Shown: in pieces, positions 1-8,971 of the stretch | How the letters are laid out: every line of letters starts with the position of its first letter | Numbering within the stretch: position 1 is the first letter of the stretch | Assembly (NCBI GenBank): GCA_013696395.1 | Contig: JACCYQ010000023.1 | Location: forward strand, 39,763-103,762 | Reading direction: 5' to 3' | From: Chitinophagaceae bacterium | GTDB taxonomy: Bacteria; Bacteroidota; Bacteroidia; Chitinophagales; Chitinophagaceae | DNA length: 64,000 bases | Program-made: the position numbers and the translations under genes | Notes under the pieces: generated by a model | Told to the model about the DNA's origin: nothing | Database searches by the model: none | Seen by the model: the letters and a program-made list of their open reading frames with translations, nothing else

Positions 1-267
1 AAAATTAATTCAGGACCAGCAGGTCCTTCAGCAGAAAAAAGAAAATCTTCTGTAAGTTATATATGGGGGAAGGCTGAAGATGCAAACGGAAACATTGTAA
101 CAGGCCGGATGGTTACTCCAGATGGTTATACATTAACAGCACATAGCAGCTTAATAATCACTAAAAAAATATTGAATAATAATCTCGGAATCGGCTACCA
201 TACACCTGCAGGATTATATGGTGCCGACCTGGTACTTGAAGTTCCCGGCACACAAAGAATTGATTAA
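1..267 (+). CDS. Saccharopine dehydrogenase-like NAD(P)-dependent oxidoreductase, C-terminal fragment (truncated by window start)
   Basis: Open frame from base 1 to TAA at 265-267; translation ...WGKAEDANGNIVTGRMVTPDGYTLTA...GADLVLEVPGTQRID resembles the C-terminus of saccharopine dehydrogenase-family proteins. Confidence 0.7.
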   Translation, partial: KINSGPAGPSAEKRKSSVSYIWGKAEDANGNIVTGRMVTPDGYTLTAHSSLIITKKILNNNLGIGYHTPAGLYGADLVLEVPGTQRID

Positions 268-773
268 CCTGGCAATAATGTTTTACTTTCCTTAATAATG
301 CATTCAACCACCTTCATAAATTTTTCACGATCAGATTCACGGAGATGGAAATCATATTGCTTGTTACTTCCTTTAAAACTGAAAGATTCTATAGGATGTG
401 TTGATAACCGGGTTAAGGCGGATGGCGTTGTAGCTACATTCCGGAATGTGAAATGAAACAATCCCTGGCAATTCATGCTTCCCGTATTTCGACTTGTACT
501 CTTTAAACGGGTACCTGCAAACTGTATTATAGCTGTGGATGAATTATCAAAACACCATCCTTCTTCTCTGTTAGCTATAGAAAAGAAAAAATCAATTTCT
601 TTATTGGACGTACTCATTGAAACTAAAAACTTACTTTTTCCTTCATTGAAACTCAGGAAGCCTGTAGAAATTTTTGTTTCATTGGTAAAATCATCCGTAG
701 TTTTTGATAAGGTACAATCCTGTCCGAAAAATAATAAAGGGATCATCAGGAAGGATAGGAGAAATGTTTTCAT
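264..773 (-). CDS. Secreted hypothetical protein (signal peptide)
   Basis: 169 aa ORF with N-terminal hydrophobic signal MKTFLLSFLMIPLLFFGQ; no family recognised. Confidence 0.7.
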   Translation of the reverse strand: MKTFLLSFLMIPLLFFGQDCTLSKTTDDFTNETKISTGFLSFNEGKSKFLVSMSTSNKEIDFFFSIANREEGWCFDNSSTAIIQFAGTRLKSTSRNTGSMNCQGLFHFTFRNVATTPSALTRLSTHPIESFSFKGSNKQYDFHLRESDREKFMKVVECIIKESKTLLPG

Positions 774-845
774 AAGTTCATTAATATTTCTATAAAAATA
801 GAAAGCTATGCTTACAAAACAAGCTCCCGAATGTTAAAAAAAATC

Positions 846-1880
846 CTAATTAGATGAATGTAAAATGATAGTGTTAACGTATAAACGGCGATTATCTGAA
901 ATTGCTCTTTCAGCACTAACGATTTCTTTACTGAGAACTTTAGCTTCGGAACAATTAAGACAATTTAATTTAAAACCGGTTGATTTAAAATCAATATTAC
1001 CATCAGTCTCAGGAACTATAATTCCAAAAAAAGGAGATTGATACCCATAAAAATTAAAATCCTTGCCGTTCTTTTTAATCAAATCCTGGATACTAATGCC
1101 GGTACGCAGACCACTTTTTAAATGCCAGGTATTATGACCAATTATCTCGTTAAAACCTTGTGCGCTTTCACCCTGCAATCCTCCCCCAATTAAAACAAAT
1201 GATAACCGGTAATAATTAGTCGTATCATCCCATAAAAAAATGGCCTGCTGGCTGGTATTAGGATAAAGTACACTACAGGGAGAAGAACTCTCTTCAGAAA
1301 AAAAGTAATTTTCCTTTTTCACATTCCGATCTCCATAAACATATCGAAGCTGTTCATGGGATTGTATTACTAATAAATCCTCTGCAAACCTGATGGCTGC
1401 TGCAGGTGGTAAATTATTCCGGTTTATACGGAAACTATGGATCTCATCCTCATTCTCAAAAAAAGAAGTATAAACTATGCTTACATCATTCTTTTGAAAT
1501 AATTGAGGCCAATCCTGTTTAACCTGGCGGGGTTTAATAAAACCCATGGCGGAAATTTCATGAACAATGCTTTCCGCTTCTTCCTTAGAAGATGTTTGAT
1601 AAGTTAAGCCCAGATGGTTTTTTACTGCGTAAAAATTTAAAAAACGGAAGGTTGAATCGATTGTCTTTTTCTTTCTTTTGGCGATGTAAGAATAATTAGT
1701 CACCAGTGTATCCTGAACATTATCAACACCGGAATAATTAAAACCTTTACGCGACAAATAGCTATTAACCTTCTTTTCATTTTGAAAAGTTAATCCAGCA
1801 AGATCACGAATGCTCCATGTTTGGGTCTGAGCCCAAAAACTGGAAAAAATAAAAAAAATAACCAGGGTAAAATTTCTCAT
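846..1880 (-). CDS. Secreted hypothetical protein
   Basis: 344 aa ORF, N-terminal signal peptide (MRNFTLVIFFIFSSFWAQTQ); no family recognised. Confidence 0.75.
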   Translation of the reverse strand: MRNFTLVIFFIFSSFWAQTQTWSIRDLAGLTFQNEKKVNSYLSRKGFNYSGVDNVQDTLVTNYSYIAKRKKKTIDSTFRFLNFYAVKNHLGLTYQTSSKEEAESIVHEISAMGFIKPRQVKQDWPQLFQKNDVSIVYTSFFENEDEIHSFRINRNNLPPAAAIRFAEDLLVIQSHEQLRYVYGDRNVKKENYFFSEESSSPCSVLYPNTSQQAIFLWDDTTNYYRLSFVLIGGGLQGESAQGFNEIIGHNTWHLKSGLRTGISIQDLIKKNGKDFNFYGYQSPFFGIIVPETDGNIDFKSTGFKLNCLNCSEAKVLSKEIVSAERAISDNRRLYVNTIILHSSN

Positions 1881-2037
1881 CGTTAATGTTTTAACGGTTC
1901 TTCATAGAACGATGAGGTCTTCCAAAGAAAAAAATGGATAGAAGTAGAGCGGGCTTTCGAGGTAAAGATCAACCTGTAAGCCAACAAAATACAACAATAT
2001 CTTTAATATCAAAAAAATCTTGCCAATTAAGCCCAGA

Positions 2038-2766
2038 TTAGGGTTTGGCGCCTATTAAACGCATTCTGTAAGCATTCATGGCTGTATTTCCTAATTTTTT
2101 AATGAGACGGTAGTTTACAACTACCCCAACAACTGCCCCTATTCCTGGAATTAACTGAGCCATTTTTGCCAGATCAATGTGATCCCGGTATTCCTGCTGA
2201 AAAGGTCTCCAGTTAAATTCATTGATGTCATTAGGAAGTTGTTTACTCAATTGCTCCCAACCCTCCACTTCTTTATATACTTTTTGCCTGTGAACCTGGC
2301 TGCTGAATGCCAATTGAAAAATATACAAAATGAATAATCTTTCTTTGTAATCTTTAATATCAAAGCCATACATAACAGCTATATCGAATAAAAGCTTCAT
2401 CTTAATCCCTAATAAAACAGGGAAATCTACCATGCCCATTAATATGCCACCGGCACCGGTCACTCCACCTTCAATGGCAGCTGTTTGCTTATAACTCCTG
2501 ATCCGATCCAGAATAGCTATTTCAGCTTCCTGAATAGATGTATACGACTTTTCTTTAATGGCAGTATACCGGGAACCAAATAAAACCGCTTTTATCATTT
2601 CCTTCATAGTTTTTGTTATAACTCCATGAACCTTTTCAGGAATCAGCCTGTTCATCCGGTCTTGTAAAGATTTGGATAGATTGTCAACTAACGATGGATG
2701 ACTTTTCATTTTAGTCTGCCATTGATTAAGCTCTTTCCTTATTTGCTTTTGGTAAAAGATTTCCAC
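2038..2766 (-). CDS. EcsC family protein
   Basis: AAIEGGVTGAGGILMGMVDFPVLLGIKMKLLFDIAVMYGFD... is typical of EcsC family proteins. Confidence 0.8.
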   Translation of the reverse strand: MEIFYQKQIRKELNQWQTKMKSHPSLVDNLSKSLQDRMNRLIPEKVHGVITKTMKEMIKAVLFGSRYTAIKEKSYTSIQEAEIAILDRIRSYKQTAAIEGGVTGAGGILMGMVDFPVLLGIKMKLLFDIAVMYGFDIKDYKERLFILYIFQLAFSSQVHRQKVYKEVEGWEQLSKQLPNDINEFNWRPFQQEYRDHIDLAKMAQLIPGIGAVVGVVVNYRLIKKLGNTAMNAYRMRLIGAKP

Positions 2767-2952
2767 AATAAATAATTACGGCATGTTAACAGATGATAAT
2801 TCAATTCACAAAATAACACTACAAATTTCCTTAACTGCAAAACTTTGCTTAAACCTGCTTTCAAAATTAATTCTATAATTAGTAAAATACTTATTTACCT
2901 CCATTTGATAACATGGTTTCCTTTTTGTAATAATTATTATAAAAAAAGAATT

Positions 2953-3195
2953 ATGCAAGAAGTACAACACAGGATAAATTTATTAGTTGATGGTGTGCCA
3001 TATTTGGTTGAGGTTACACCGTATGAATTTAATACTGAAACAAGATTTAAAGTAAGTTATAACGGAAGTCCGGAATATATTTTTACATGGGATTCAGAAT
3101 TAAAGAGATTGGCTGCAATTGGTGATGATGCAGCTACCCTGCCAGACCCGCTTGAAGTTGCTATTGCAGAAAAACTCCAGGCTGGAAAATATTAA
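2953..3195 (+). CDS. Small conserved-looking hypothetical protein (80 aa)
   Basis: ORF in track begins at 2845, but the internal ATG at 2953 (MQEVQHRINLLVDG...) is the more plausible start; upstream residues look like translated intergenic AT-rich DNA. Confidence 0.6.
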   Translation: MQEVQHRINLLVDGVPYLVEVTPYEFNTETRFKVSYNGSPEYIFTWDSELKRLAAIGDDAATLPDPLEVAIAEKLQAGKY

Positions 3196-3332
3196 TAATT
3201 AAGTATACTGTCCGACTTTTTTTGGGCCAGGATCACCAGGATTTTAAAAACCCTGCGGAAATATTTTTAAGGTTACGATAAGCATCATTGAAAATTCAAC
3301 AGGCATATGTAATTTCAAATAAATTACTTTTC

Positions 3333-3966
3333 ATGCTTACTACCGAAATGATTATTATTCGCATTATCCTGGCTTTGGTTGCAGGTGGCATCATTGGACT
3401 TGAAAGAGAATACAGGGATAAAACAGCGGGGTTTCGCACATTAATGCTGATCTCTTTGGGGTCCTGCCTGTTTACCATTATATCGATCTTATTGGTGAGC
3501 GATACTATGGATCGAATAGTAGCGAATGTTGTTACCGGTATTGGTTTTATAGGTGGCGGTGTGATTTTTAAAAGTAAAGAAGGCGTAAATGGATTAACTA
3601 CGGCAGCAACTATTTGGGTTACTGCCGCCGTTGGAATGGCAGTAGGTGCAGGCTTTTATTATGCAGCAGGATTTACTGTGTTAGCCACATTTATAATCCT
3701 GGCATTCTTTTACCATATTGAAATGCTGATAGACCGGTTTAATAAAGAAAAAATATATATTGTTAAAGCGTCACTTGAACCGGGAATATTTTCAAATTAT
3801 GAAGACGTTAGGCAAAAAAATAATTTGAAATTCATTGTGGGTAAACGTACCCGGTTGGCTAAACCAAATAACTGCAACCTATATAACACAAGGCGCTCAA
3901 AAAGACCACGAGAAATTTATAGACTTTATGCTAAAAGATGAAAACGTAAAGGAATTTGATTTTTAG
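3333..3966 (+). pseudogene. MgtC/SapB family membrane protein, apparently frameshifted near 3839-3841
   Basis: LALVAGGIIGLEREYRDKTAGFRTLMLISLGSCLFTI...GVGFIGGGVIFK-like N-terminal MgtC domain in frame from ATG 3333; the continuation ...VNVPGWLNQITATYITQGAQKDHEKFIDFMLKDENVKEFDF* is in the +1 frame to TAG at 3964-3966. Confidence 0.75.
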
Positions 3967-3969
3967 AAA

Positions 3970-5010
3970 TTAAAGGGAGGATATTAAACCGGTTTCCTTA
4001 CTATGTGCTATAGCCTCACTGCTATGGGTAAAATAACAACAGGGCACATTCATTTTTCTAATAAAATTTACACTCTCCATTGTTTTTTCTTCATTAGGGC
4101 CATGAATGCGTCTCAGGTAAACAACCTGAATTCTTTCTGGAAAATGTTTTACAATAGAAGAATATATATTAGGATCCTCCTGGGAATCGTCACCTGATAA
4201 AATAAATTTTTGATCGGGAAACGCTTCCATTATTCTTACAATCTTCATGAATTTAGCACTGTGCTTCCCCTGGCCCGTATTTAACACCTGGTGTAGTTTT
4301 TTTAGCTGGCTCAGCAGATAAATTCCTTTAGGTAATTCATTCCTGATTGAAAATTCAACAATAAAATCATACAGGTTCCATTCACTGCTTGATACATAAA
4401 AGAAAGGATTAGGCAGATCATGCAAACTCCCCGCACCCGCCAAAAGCTGGTAATGTTTTACCACACCTTCGAACGGTTTCCTGGAATGTGCATTTTTAGT
4501 AAGTAATACATATAATCTCTTTCTGAGTTTAGCAGAATGAGAAATTAGAAAAGTGTCATCGATATCAGAAATGATCGCATATTGGTGCTCGTGAGGAATA
4601 AATACAAGCCCCTCCCCAGCTGAAATAATCTGGCCTGTTTCAGGGTGCAGGGCCTGCACCTGCACGGGATGCCAGCCTTCCTTCACTTCTAAACCAGGTG
4701 CCCATTCAAATTTAAAAAATCCATCCTGCCCGGAACTACCCTCTATAACCTGACCATCCCAAACCAGTTTCAATTTTACATTTGACCATGGTTTCACCAT
4801 AAAGGATCGTATTAACGCAAATGCATTAGTTACATAAAATCGCCTGAATTTTTTACGGGGAACCGGGCTGAATTTAAAAACATGTCCATAAATAAAAACA
4901 TGCCTTTTATTACCATACCCATTATAAACCTGTACCACAGGGTGATTGGTTAAGCGAAGTCGCCACAAGAGCTTTTTATATAATTTTTGAAAAAATCCTT
5001 TCACTGGCAT
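3970..5010 (-). CDS. App1 family protein (phosphatidate phosphatase APP1 catalytic domain, DUF2183)
   Basis: HAD-like motif YAIISDIDDTFLISHSA and downstream FILSGDDSQEDPNIY, typical of APP1/DUF2183. Confidence 0.85.
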   Translation of the reverse strand: MPVKGFFQKLYKKLLWRLRLTNHPVVQVYNGYGNKRHVFIYGHVFKFSPVPRKKFRRFYVTNAFALIRSFMVKPWSNVKLKLVWDGQVIEGSSGQDGFFKFEWAPGLEVKEGWHPVQVQALHPETGQIISAGEGLVFIPHEHQYAIISDIDDTFLISHSAKLRKRLYVLLTKNAHSRKPFEGVVKHYQLLAGAGSLHDLPNPFFYVSSSEWNLYDFIVEFSIRNELPKGIYLLSQLKKLHQVLNTGQGKHSAKFMKIVRIMEAFPDQKFILSGDDSQEDPNIYSSIVKHFPERIQVVYLRRIHGPNEEKTMESVNFIRKMNVPCCYFTHSSEAIAHSKETGLISSL

Positions 5011-5053
5011 ATTTATTACTATGTTACATCAATCGTTTATTAATTAAAAAAAT

Positions 5054-5950
5054 ATGCCCCTTAATTCTTACAAAATTTTATTTGTAATAAATCCATTTTC
5101 AGGAAACCAGAATAAGCCTGACTGGGAAGATGAAATCCGGAATTACTTTTTAAACAGTGAACATACTATTTACTTTTTTCATTTAAGCAGTCAGCAGAAT
5201 GAAAATTCAATAAAAGAAGAGATTTTTAAAATCAAACCCCAACGCGTTATAGCGGTGGGTGGTGATGGAACTGTAACCACAGTGGCAAAATCTGTTATGG
5301 GCACTGACATTGCCATGGGCATTTTACCAGCTGGCTCTGCAAATGGAATGGCAAGGGAACTTGAAATTCCCATGGATGAACATGAAGCAATGGAACTTAT
5401 AATAAAAGGTGAAATTAAAAAGACTGATATGGTGAAAGTGAATGATGAAATGAGTCTTCACTTAAGTGATGTTGGAATGAATGCCGAGTTGATAAAATAT
5501 TTTTCAGAAGGAAACCGAAGGGGCAAATGGGGATATGCCAGAGTGCTGTTGAAAGTATTGGTTAAAAGAAGTTATTTACAGGTATTTGTTGAAACAGAAA
5601 AAATGATCGTTCAACGAAAGGCACTGGTGGTTATTATTGCCAATGCCAGCAAATATGGCTTTGGTGCAGTTATTAATCCTGATGGTAATTTACATGATGG
5701 TTTATTTGAAGTTGTCGTTGTCCGGAGATTAGCAGTCTCAGAACTTTTTAAAATGTGGTTCAGGCCCCAACCTTTTAATCGCAAAAAAATAGAAATCTAT
5801 AAAGCAAAATCCGTAAAAATTGAAATGAAACATAAAGCACATTTCCAGGTAGATGGTGAATATCTTGGCAAAGTTGACCATGTTAGCGCCAGGATATTAC
5901 CAGGAATTCTGCAACTGATTTTGCCGTCAGTTACTGAACCCGTAAAATAA
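5054..5950 (+). CDS. Diacylglycerol/lipid kinase family protein (YegS/DagK-like)
   Basis: VINPFSGNQNK ... VIAVGGDGTVTTVAKSVMGTDIAMGILPAGSANGMAREL ... DGEYLGKVD. Confidence 0.88.
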   Translation: MPLNSYKILFVINPFSGNQNKPDWEDEIRNYFLNSEHTIYFFHLSSQQNENSIKEEIFKIKPQRVIAVGGDGTVTTVAKSVMGTDIAMGILPAGSANGMARELEIPMDEHEAMELIIKGEIKKTDMVKVNDEMSLHLSDVGMNAELIKYFSEGNRRGKWGYARVLLKVLVKRSYLQVFVETEKMIVQRKALVVIIANASKYGFGAVINPDGNLHDGLFEVVVVRRLAVSELFKMWFRPQPFNRKKIEIYKAKSVKIEMKHKAHFQVDGEYLGKVDHVSARILPGILQLILPSVTEPVK

Positions 5951-5976
5951 AAGAGCTATTCCTGGGAATAGCTCTT
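5951..5976. terminator. Bidirectional intrinsic terminator between convergent genes
   Basis: Perfect 12-bp inverted repeat AAGAGCTATTCC-TG-GGAATAGCTCTT between the 5054-5950(+) and 5999-6454(-) genes. Confidence 0.75.
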
Positions 5977-5998
5977 TGCCAGTTTTTATAGATTCAAA

Positions 5999-6454
5999 TT
6001 AGTCGTTCTTTACTTTCTTCTCACCTGTTTTACCATCAATCTTAATCTTTGTGTCACCGTCTTTAATTTTTATATCACCATCTGCATCCACCTTTTTCTT
6101 ATAATCACCATCCTTTATCTTATAATCACCATCGGCTTCTACTTTTAACTTGTAATCTCCATCCGTATATTTAAAATCCCCATCCGCATCATATTCCCAC
6201 TTACCACCATTTTGTGCAACCTTCCCATTTATTACGCTACCTGTTCTGCCATATAAAGTATCATTGGCTTCAGTGTCCACATAAATATATAATGGCTTAC
6301 GAGTTTCAGCATTCACCATATAACCGGTTTCAGAATCTTTCTCCACTTCTACCCGGTTTCCAGATTCAAGGTCAATATAACGGCCTTCTGATTCACATCC
6401 CATAAAAAATATGGTTGATGCCAAAATCAGAATAGCAAATTTTGTCTTTTTCAT
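5999..6454 (-). CDS. Putative lipoprotein with C-terminal DGDYK/DGDxKIK repeats
   Basis: Lipobox-like FFMGCESEG; C-terminal half built of DGDYKLKVEADGDYKIKDGDYKKKVDADGDIKIKDGDTKIKIDG. Confidence 0.7.
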   Translation of the reverse strand: MKKTKFAILILASTIFFMGCESEGRYIDLESGNRVEVEKDSETGYMVNAETRKPLYIYVDTEANDTLYGRTGSVINGKVAQNGGKWEYDADGDFKYTDGDYKLKVEADGDYKIKDGDYKKKVDADGDIKIKDGDTKIKIDGKTGEKKVKND

Positions 6455-6615
6455 ATACTACTTTTTTTATTCCTAATACAATTTTCAGGCCTTTTCGCGT
6501 TACATTCTAACTTATTGTTTTTGATCTATTTAGAATAAAAAAAATGGGGTGTCAATCCCTCTTAAGCGCCACTATTTGGGGTATGATTTTTTATCACCAA
6601 TATTAAATTTTTAAT

Positions 6616-7533
6616 ATGAAGAAACCATTTCAATCAATTTTATTATTAACGGCAGGTGCCATTGCAGGCATATTTCTCATCATGCAACTATCTTTTGATG
6701 AAAAAGATGAACTCATTAAAGAACAAATATCAAACGAAGATAAAAATGTCTGGATTGCTCCCAGGGTTCCGGATCAAATAGATTTTGCTGGTGAAAATGT
6801 ACCACTTGAAAGATGGGATGTATATGAAAGGTTTGACAGGGAATTGCTTTATAATTATTATTATCAGAATAATATTATTTATATCATGAAATTGGCTAAC
6901 AGGTATTTTCCTGTTATTGAAGAGCGATTAAAAGCTAATGGTGTTCCTGATGATTTTAAATATTTATGTATTGCAGAAAGTAATTTGCAAAACCTAACCT
7001 CACGGGCAGGGGCAGTCGGTTTTTGGCAATTTATGCCAGAGTCTGCTCCTGAGTATAATCTGAATGTAAATAGTCTGGTTGATGAAAGATATGATTATAT
7101 AAAATCGACGGACGCGGCTTGTCTTTATCTGAAACAAGCTTATCAAAAATTTGGATCCTGGACTGCAGCGGCGGCTTCCTATAATTGCGGACAAGGAGGT
7201 TATAATGGACAGGCTACTTTCCAGGGTTCTAAAAACTATTATGACCTGCTATTGCCTGAAGAAACCAATAAATATATTTTTCGGATTCTGGCTTTCAAAC
7301 ATATACTAACAAATGCTGAAACCTTTGGATTTAATATTGAAGAAGATAACCAGTATAATCCTCTAAATACGAAGCAGGTGATTGTAACCAGCAGTATTCC
7401 CAACCTTGCCACATGGTCTCAGAGCCAGGGTACTTCTTATAAAATAGTAAAACTGTTGAACCCCTGGTTGAGAGGCAGATCATTGCCCGTAAAAACAGGT
7501 ACCGAATATAAAGTTTTGATCCCTGCACAATAA
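6616..7533 (+). CDS. Lytic transglycosylase domain-containing protein
   Basis: SLT signature YLCIAESNLQNLTSRAGAVGFWQFMPESAPEYNL...ERYD with N-terminal membrane anchor. Confidence 0.88.
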   Translation: MKKPFQSILLLTAGAIAGIFLIMQLSFDEKDELIKEQISNEDKNVWIAPRVPDQIDFAGENVPLERWDVYERFDRELLYNYYYQNNIIYIMKLANRYFPVIEERLKANGVPDDFKYLCIAESNLQNLTSRAGAVGFWQFMPESAPEYNLNVNSLVDERYDYIKSTDAACLYLKQAYQKFGSWTAAAASYNCGQGGYNGQATFQGSKNYYDLLLPEETNKYIFRILAFKHILTNAETFGFNIEEDNQYNPLNTKQVIVTSSIPNLATWSQSQGTSYKIVKLLNPWLRGRSLPVKTGTEYKVLIPAQ

Positions 7534-7581
7534 TTGCAAAGGGCGGCACAAAAATTTTATAGATTAAGGAAATGATTATCA

Positions 7582-8175
7582 ATGAAAAAAGATCAAAAAA
7601 ATAAACCATTTACTACAAGGAATGTAGACCAGGAAAATTATACTGATTTACCCGATTCGCCACAGGACCAGGAAAAATTAAAACCTGAAGTGGTTATAAT
7701 GGACTTGCCCGATGTAAAAGATATTCCCGGCCAGGAGCATATACATGTTCCACCCCTGGGTGAATTAGCAGACACTACTATTTCTTCTGATGATGAGGAA
7801 GGTGCTTCAGTTTTTGATGATGGTCATGAAGAAGATTTTCCAGGTGAACCAGTAATGGACATTGCTGTAAGTGATGAACCTGAAGAAGATGAAACTAAAC
7901 CGGTAATGGGAAACGATGCAGACGTAAGTGATGAAGAAAAAGAGATTTTAAGACGTGCTGATCAGGATATGCCTACCACAGATGATATAAATTTAAGAAG
8001 ATCCGCTTTAGATAATAAAGATGCGGAGGGTGAATTGCTGAATGAAGACAGCCAGGATGTTTCTGGTGATGACCTTGATGTACCCGGCTCCGAATTAGAC
8101 GATGATAATGAAGTACTGGGTGAAGAAGATGAAGAGAACAACCCGTATAGCCTTGGAGGTGATAAGCATGATTAA
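7582..8175 (+). CDS. Highly acidic, probably disordered hypothetical protein
   Basis: 197 aa ORF rich in D/E, no signal peptide; C-terminal EILRRADQDMPTTDDINLRRSALDNKDAEGELLNEDSQD...GEEDEENNPYSLGGDKHD. Confidence 0.7.
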   Translation: MKKDQKNKPFTTRNVDQENYTDLPDSPQDQEKLKPEVVIMDLPDVKDIPGQEHIHVPPLGELADTTISSDDEEGASVFDDGHEEDFPGEPVMDIAVSDEPEEDETKPVMGNDADVSDEEKEILRRADQDMPTTDDINLRRSALDNKDAEGELLNEDSQDVSGDDLDVPGSELDDDNEVLGEEDEENNPYSLGGDKHD

Positions 8176-8245
8176 CAATTTGGTGCCGATAAATTGAATT
8201 TATTAAACAACATTTGCAGCAAATTATTATTGTAAATCATTAATT

Positions 8246-8725
8246 ATGCCTGAAGACTTGTTGATTATTAAAGGAACCAAAGAGGATCAATATAAAAACC
8301 TGGTACCACAAATAGCAGCCATTATAGAAGGAGAAACTGACCTGATAGCTAACCTGGCAAATATTGCCGCAGCATTAAAAGAACAATTTGACTGGCTTTG
8401 GGTAGGTTTTTATTTAGTAAAAAATAATGAATTGGTTGTAGGTCCTTTTCAGGGGCCCGTTGCCTGCACCCGTATCAAAAAAGGAAAGGGCGTCTGCGGT
8501 ACCAGTTGGGAACAGGAAAAAACCCTGATCATAGAAGATGTAGAACATTTTCCAGGTCATATTTCGTGTAGCAGCCTCTCAAAATCAGAAATTGTAGTTC
8601 CGGTTATAAAAAATAATGAAGTAGTTGCTGTTCTGGATTGTGATAGCAGCCTGCTGGATGATTTTGATGAAACCGATAAGTTTTACCTGGAAGAAATTAT
8701 AGCAGGAATTAACTTTAATGAATAA
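8246..8725 (+). CDS. GAF domain-containing protein, probable free methionine-(R)-sulfoxide reductase
   Basis: FDWLWVGFYLVKNNELVVGPFQGPVACTRIKKGKGVCGTSW...GHISCSSLSKSEIVVPV with the three Cys expected in fRMsr. Confidence 0.85.
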   Translation: MPEDLLIIKGTKEDQYKNLVPQIAAIIEGETDLIANLANIAAALKEQFDWLWVGFYLVKNNELVVGPFQGPVACTRIKKGKGVCGTSWEQEKTLIIEDVEHFPGHISCSSLSKSEIVVPVIKNNEVVAVLDCDSSLLDDFDETDKFYLEEIIAGINFNE

Positions 8726-8838
8726 GGTTATCCATTACCGTTATATAAACTTCTGAAAATTATCCATTTCCAGAAGTTTCAATTATTGTGGAATAAAAAT
8801 CTAATAAATACTACTTTCAACATCTGATTTTCGTAGAA

Positions 8839-8851
8839 ACCTGCGGCAGGT
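8839..8851 (-). terminator. Short GC-rich hairpin just 3' of tRNA-Val
   Basis: ACCTG-CGG-CAGGT palindrome; on the minus strand it is followed by TTTCT, immediately downstream of the tRNA 3' end. Confidence 0.45.
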
Positions 8852-8856
8852 GTATG

Positions 8857-8931
8857 TGGACTGTACTGGATTCGAACCAGTGACCCCTACTCTGTCAAAG
8901 TAATGCTCTAAACCAACTGAGCTAACAGTCC
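8857..8931 (-). tRNA. tRNA-Val (anticodon GAC)
   Basis: Minus strand GGACTGTTAGCTCAGTTGGTTTAGAGCATTACTTTGACAGAGTAGGGGTCACTGGTTCGAATCCAGTACAGTCCA: 7-bp acceptor, D arm GCTC/GAGC, anticodon loop TTGACAG, T loop TTCGAAT. Confidence 0.93.
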
Positions 8932-8971
8932 TTTGTAATCTTTTGAGAAAAATAATTTCAAAACAAAATTA

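Noticed and set aside
3196-3332. Possible Mg2+-sensing riboswitch in the gap upstream of the MgtC-family gene
   Set aside because: No recognisable M-box or stable hairpin-plus-T-tract architecture could be seen.
7582-8175. Possible EF-hand (DNKDAEGELLNE) in the acidic protein
   Set aside because: The spacing does not fit the canonical DxDxDGxIxxxE loop (Gly at position 7 and weak residues at 3 and 5), so Ca2+ binding is not claimed.
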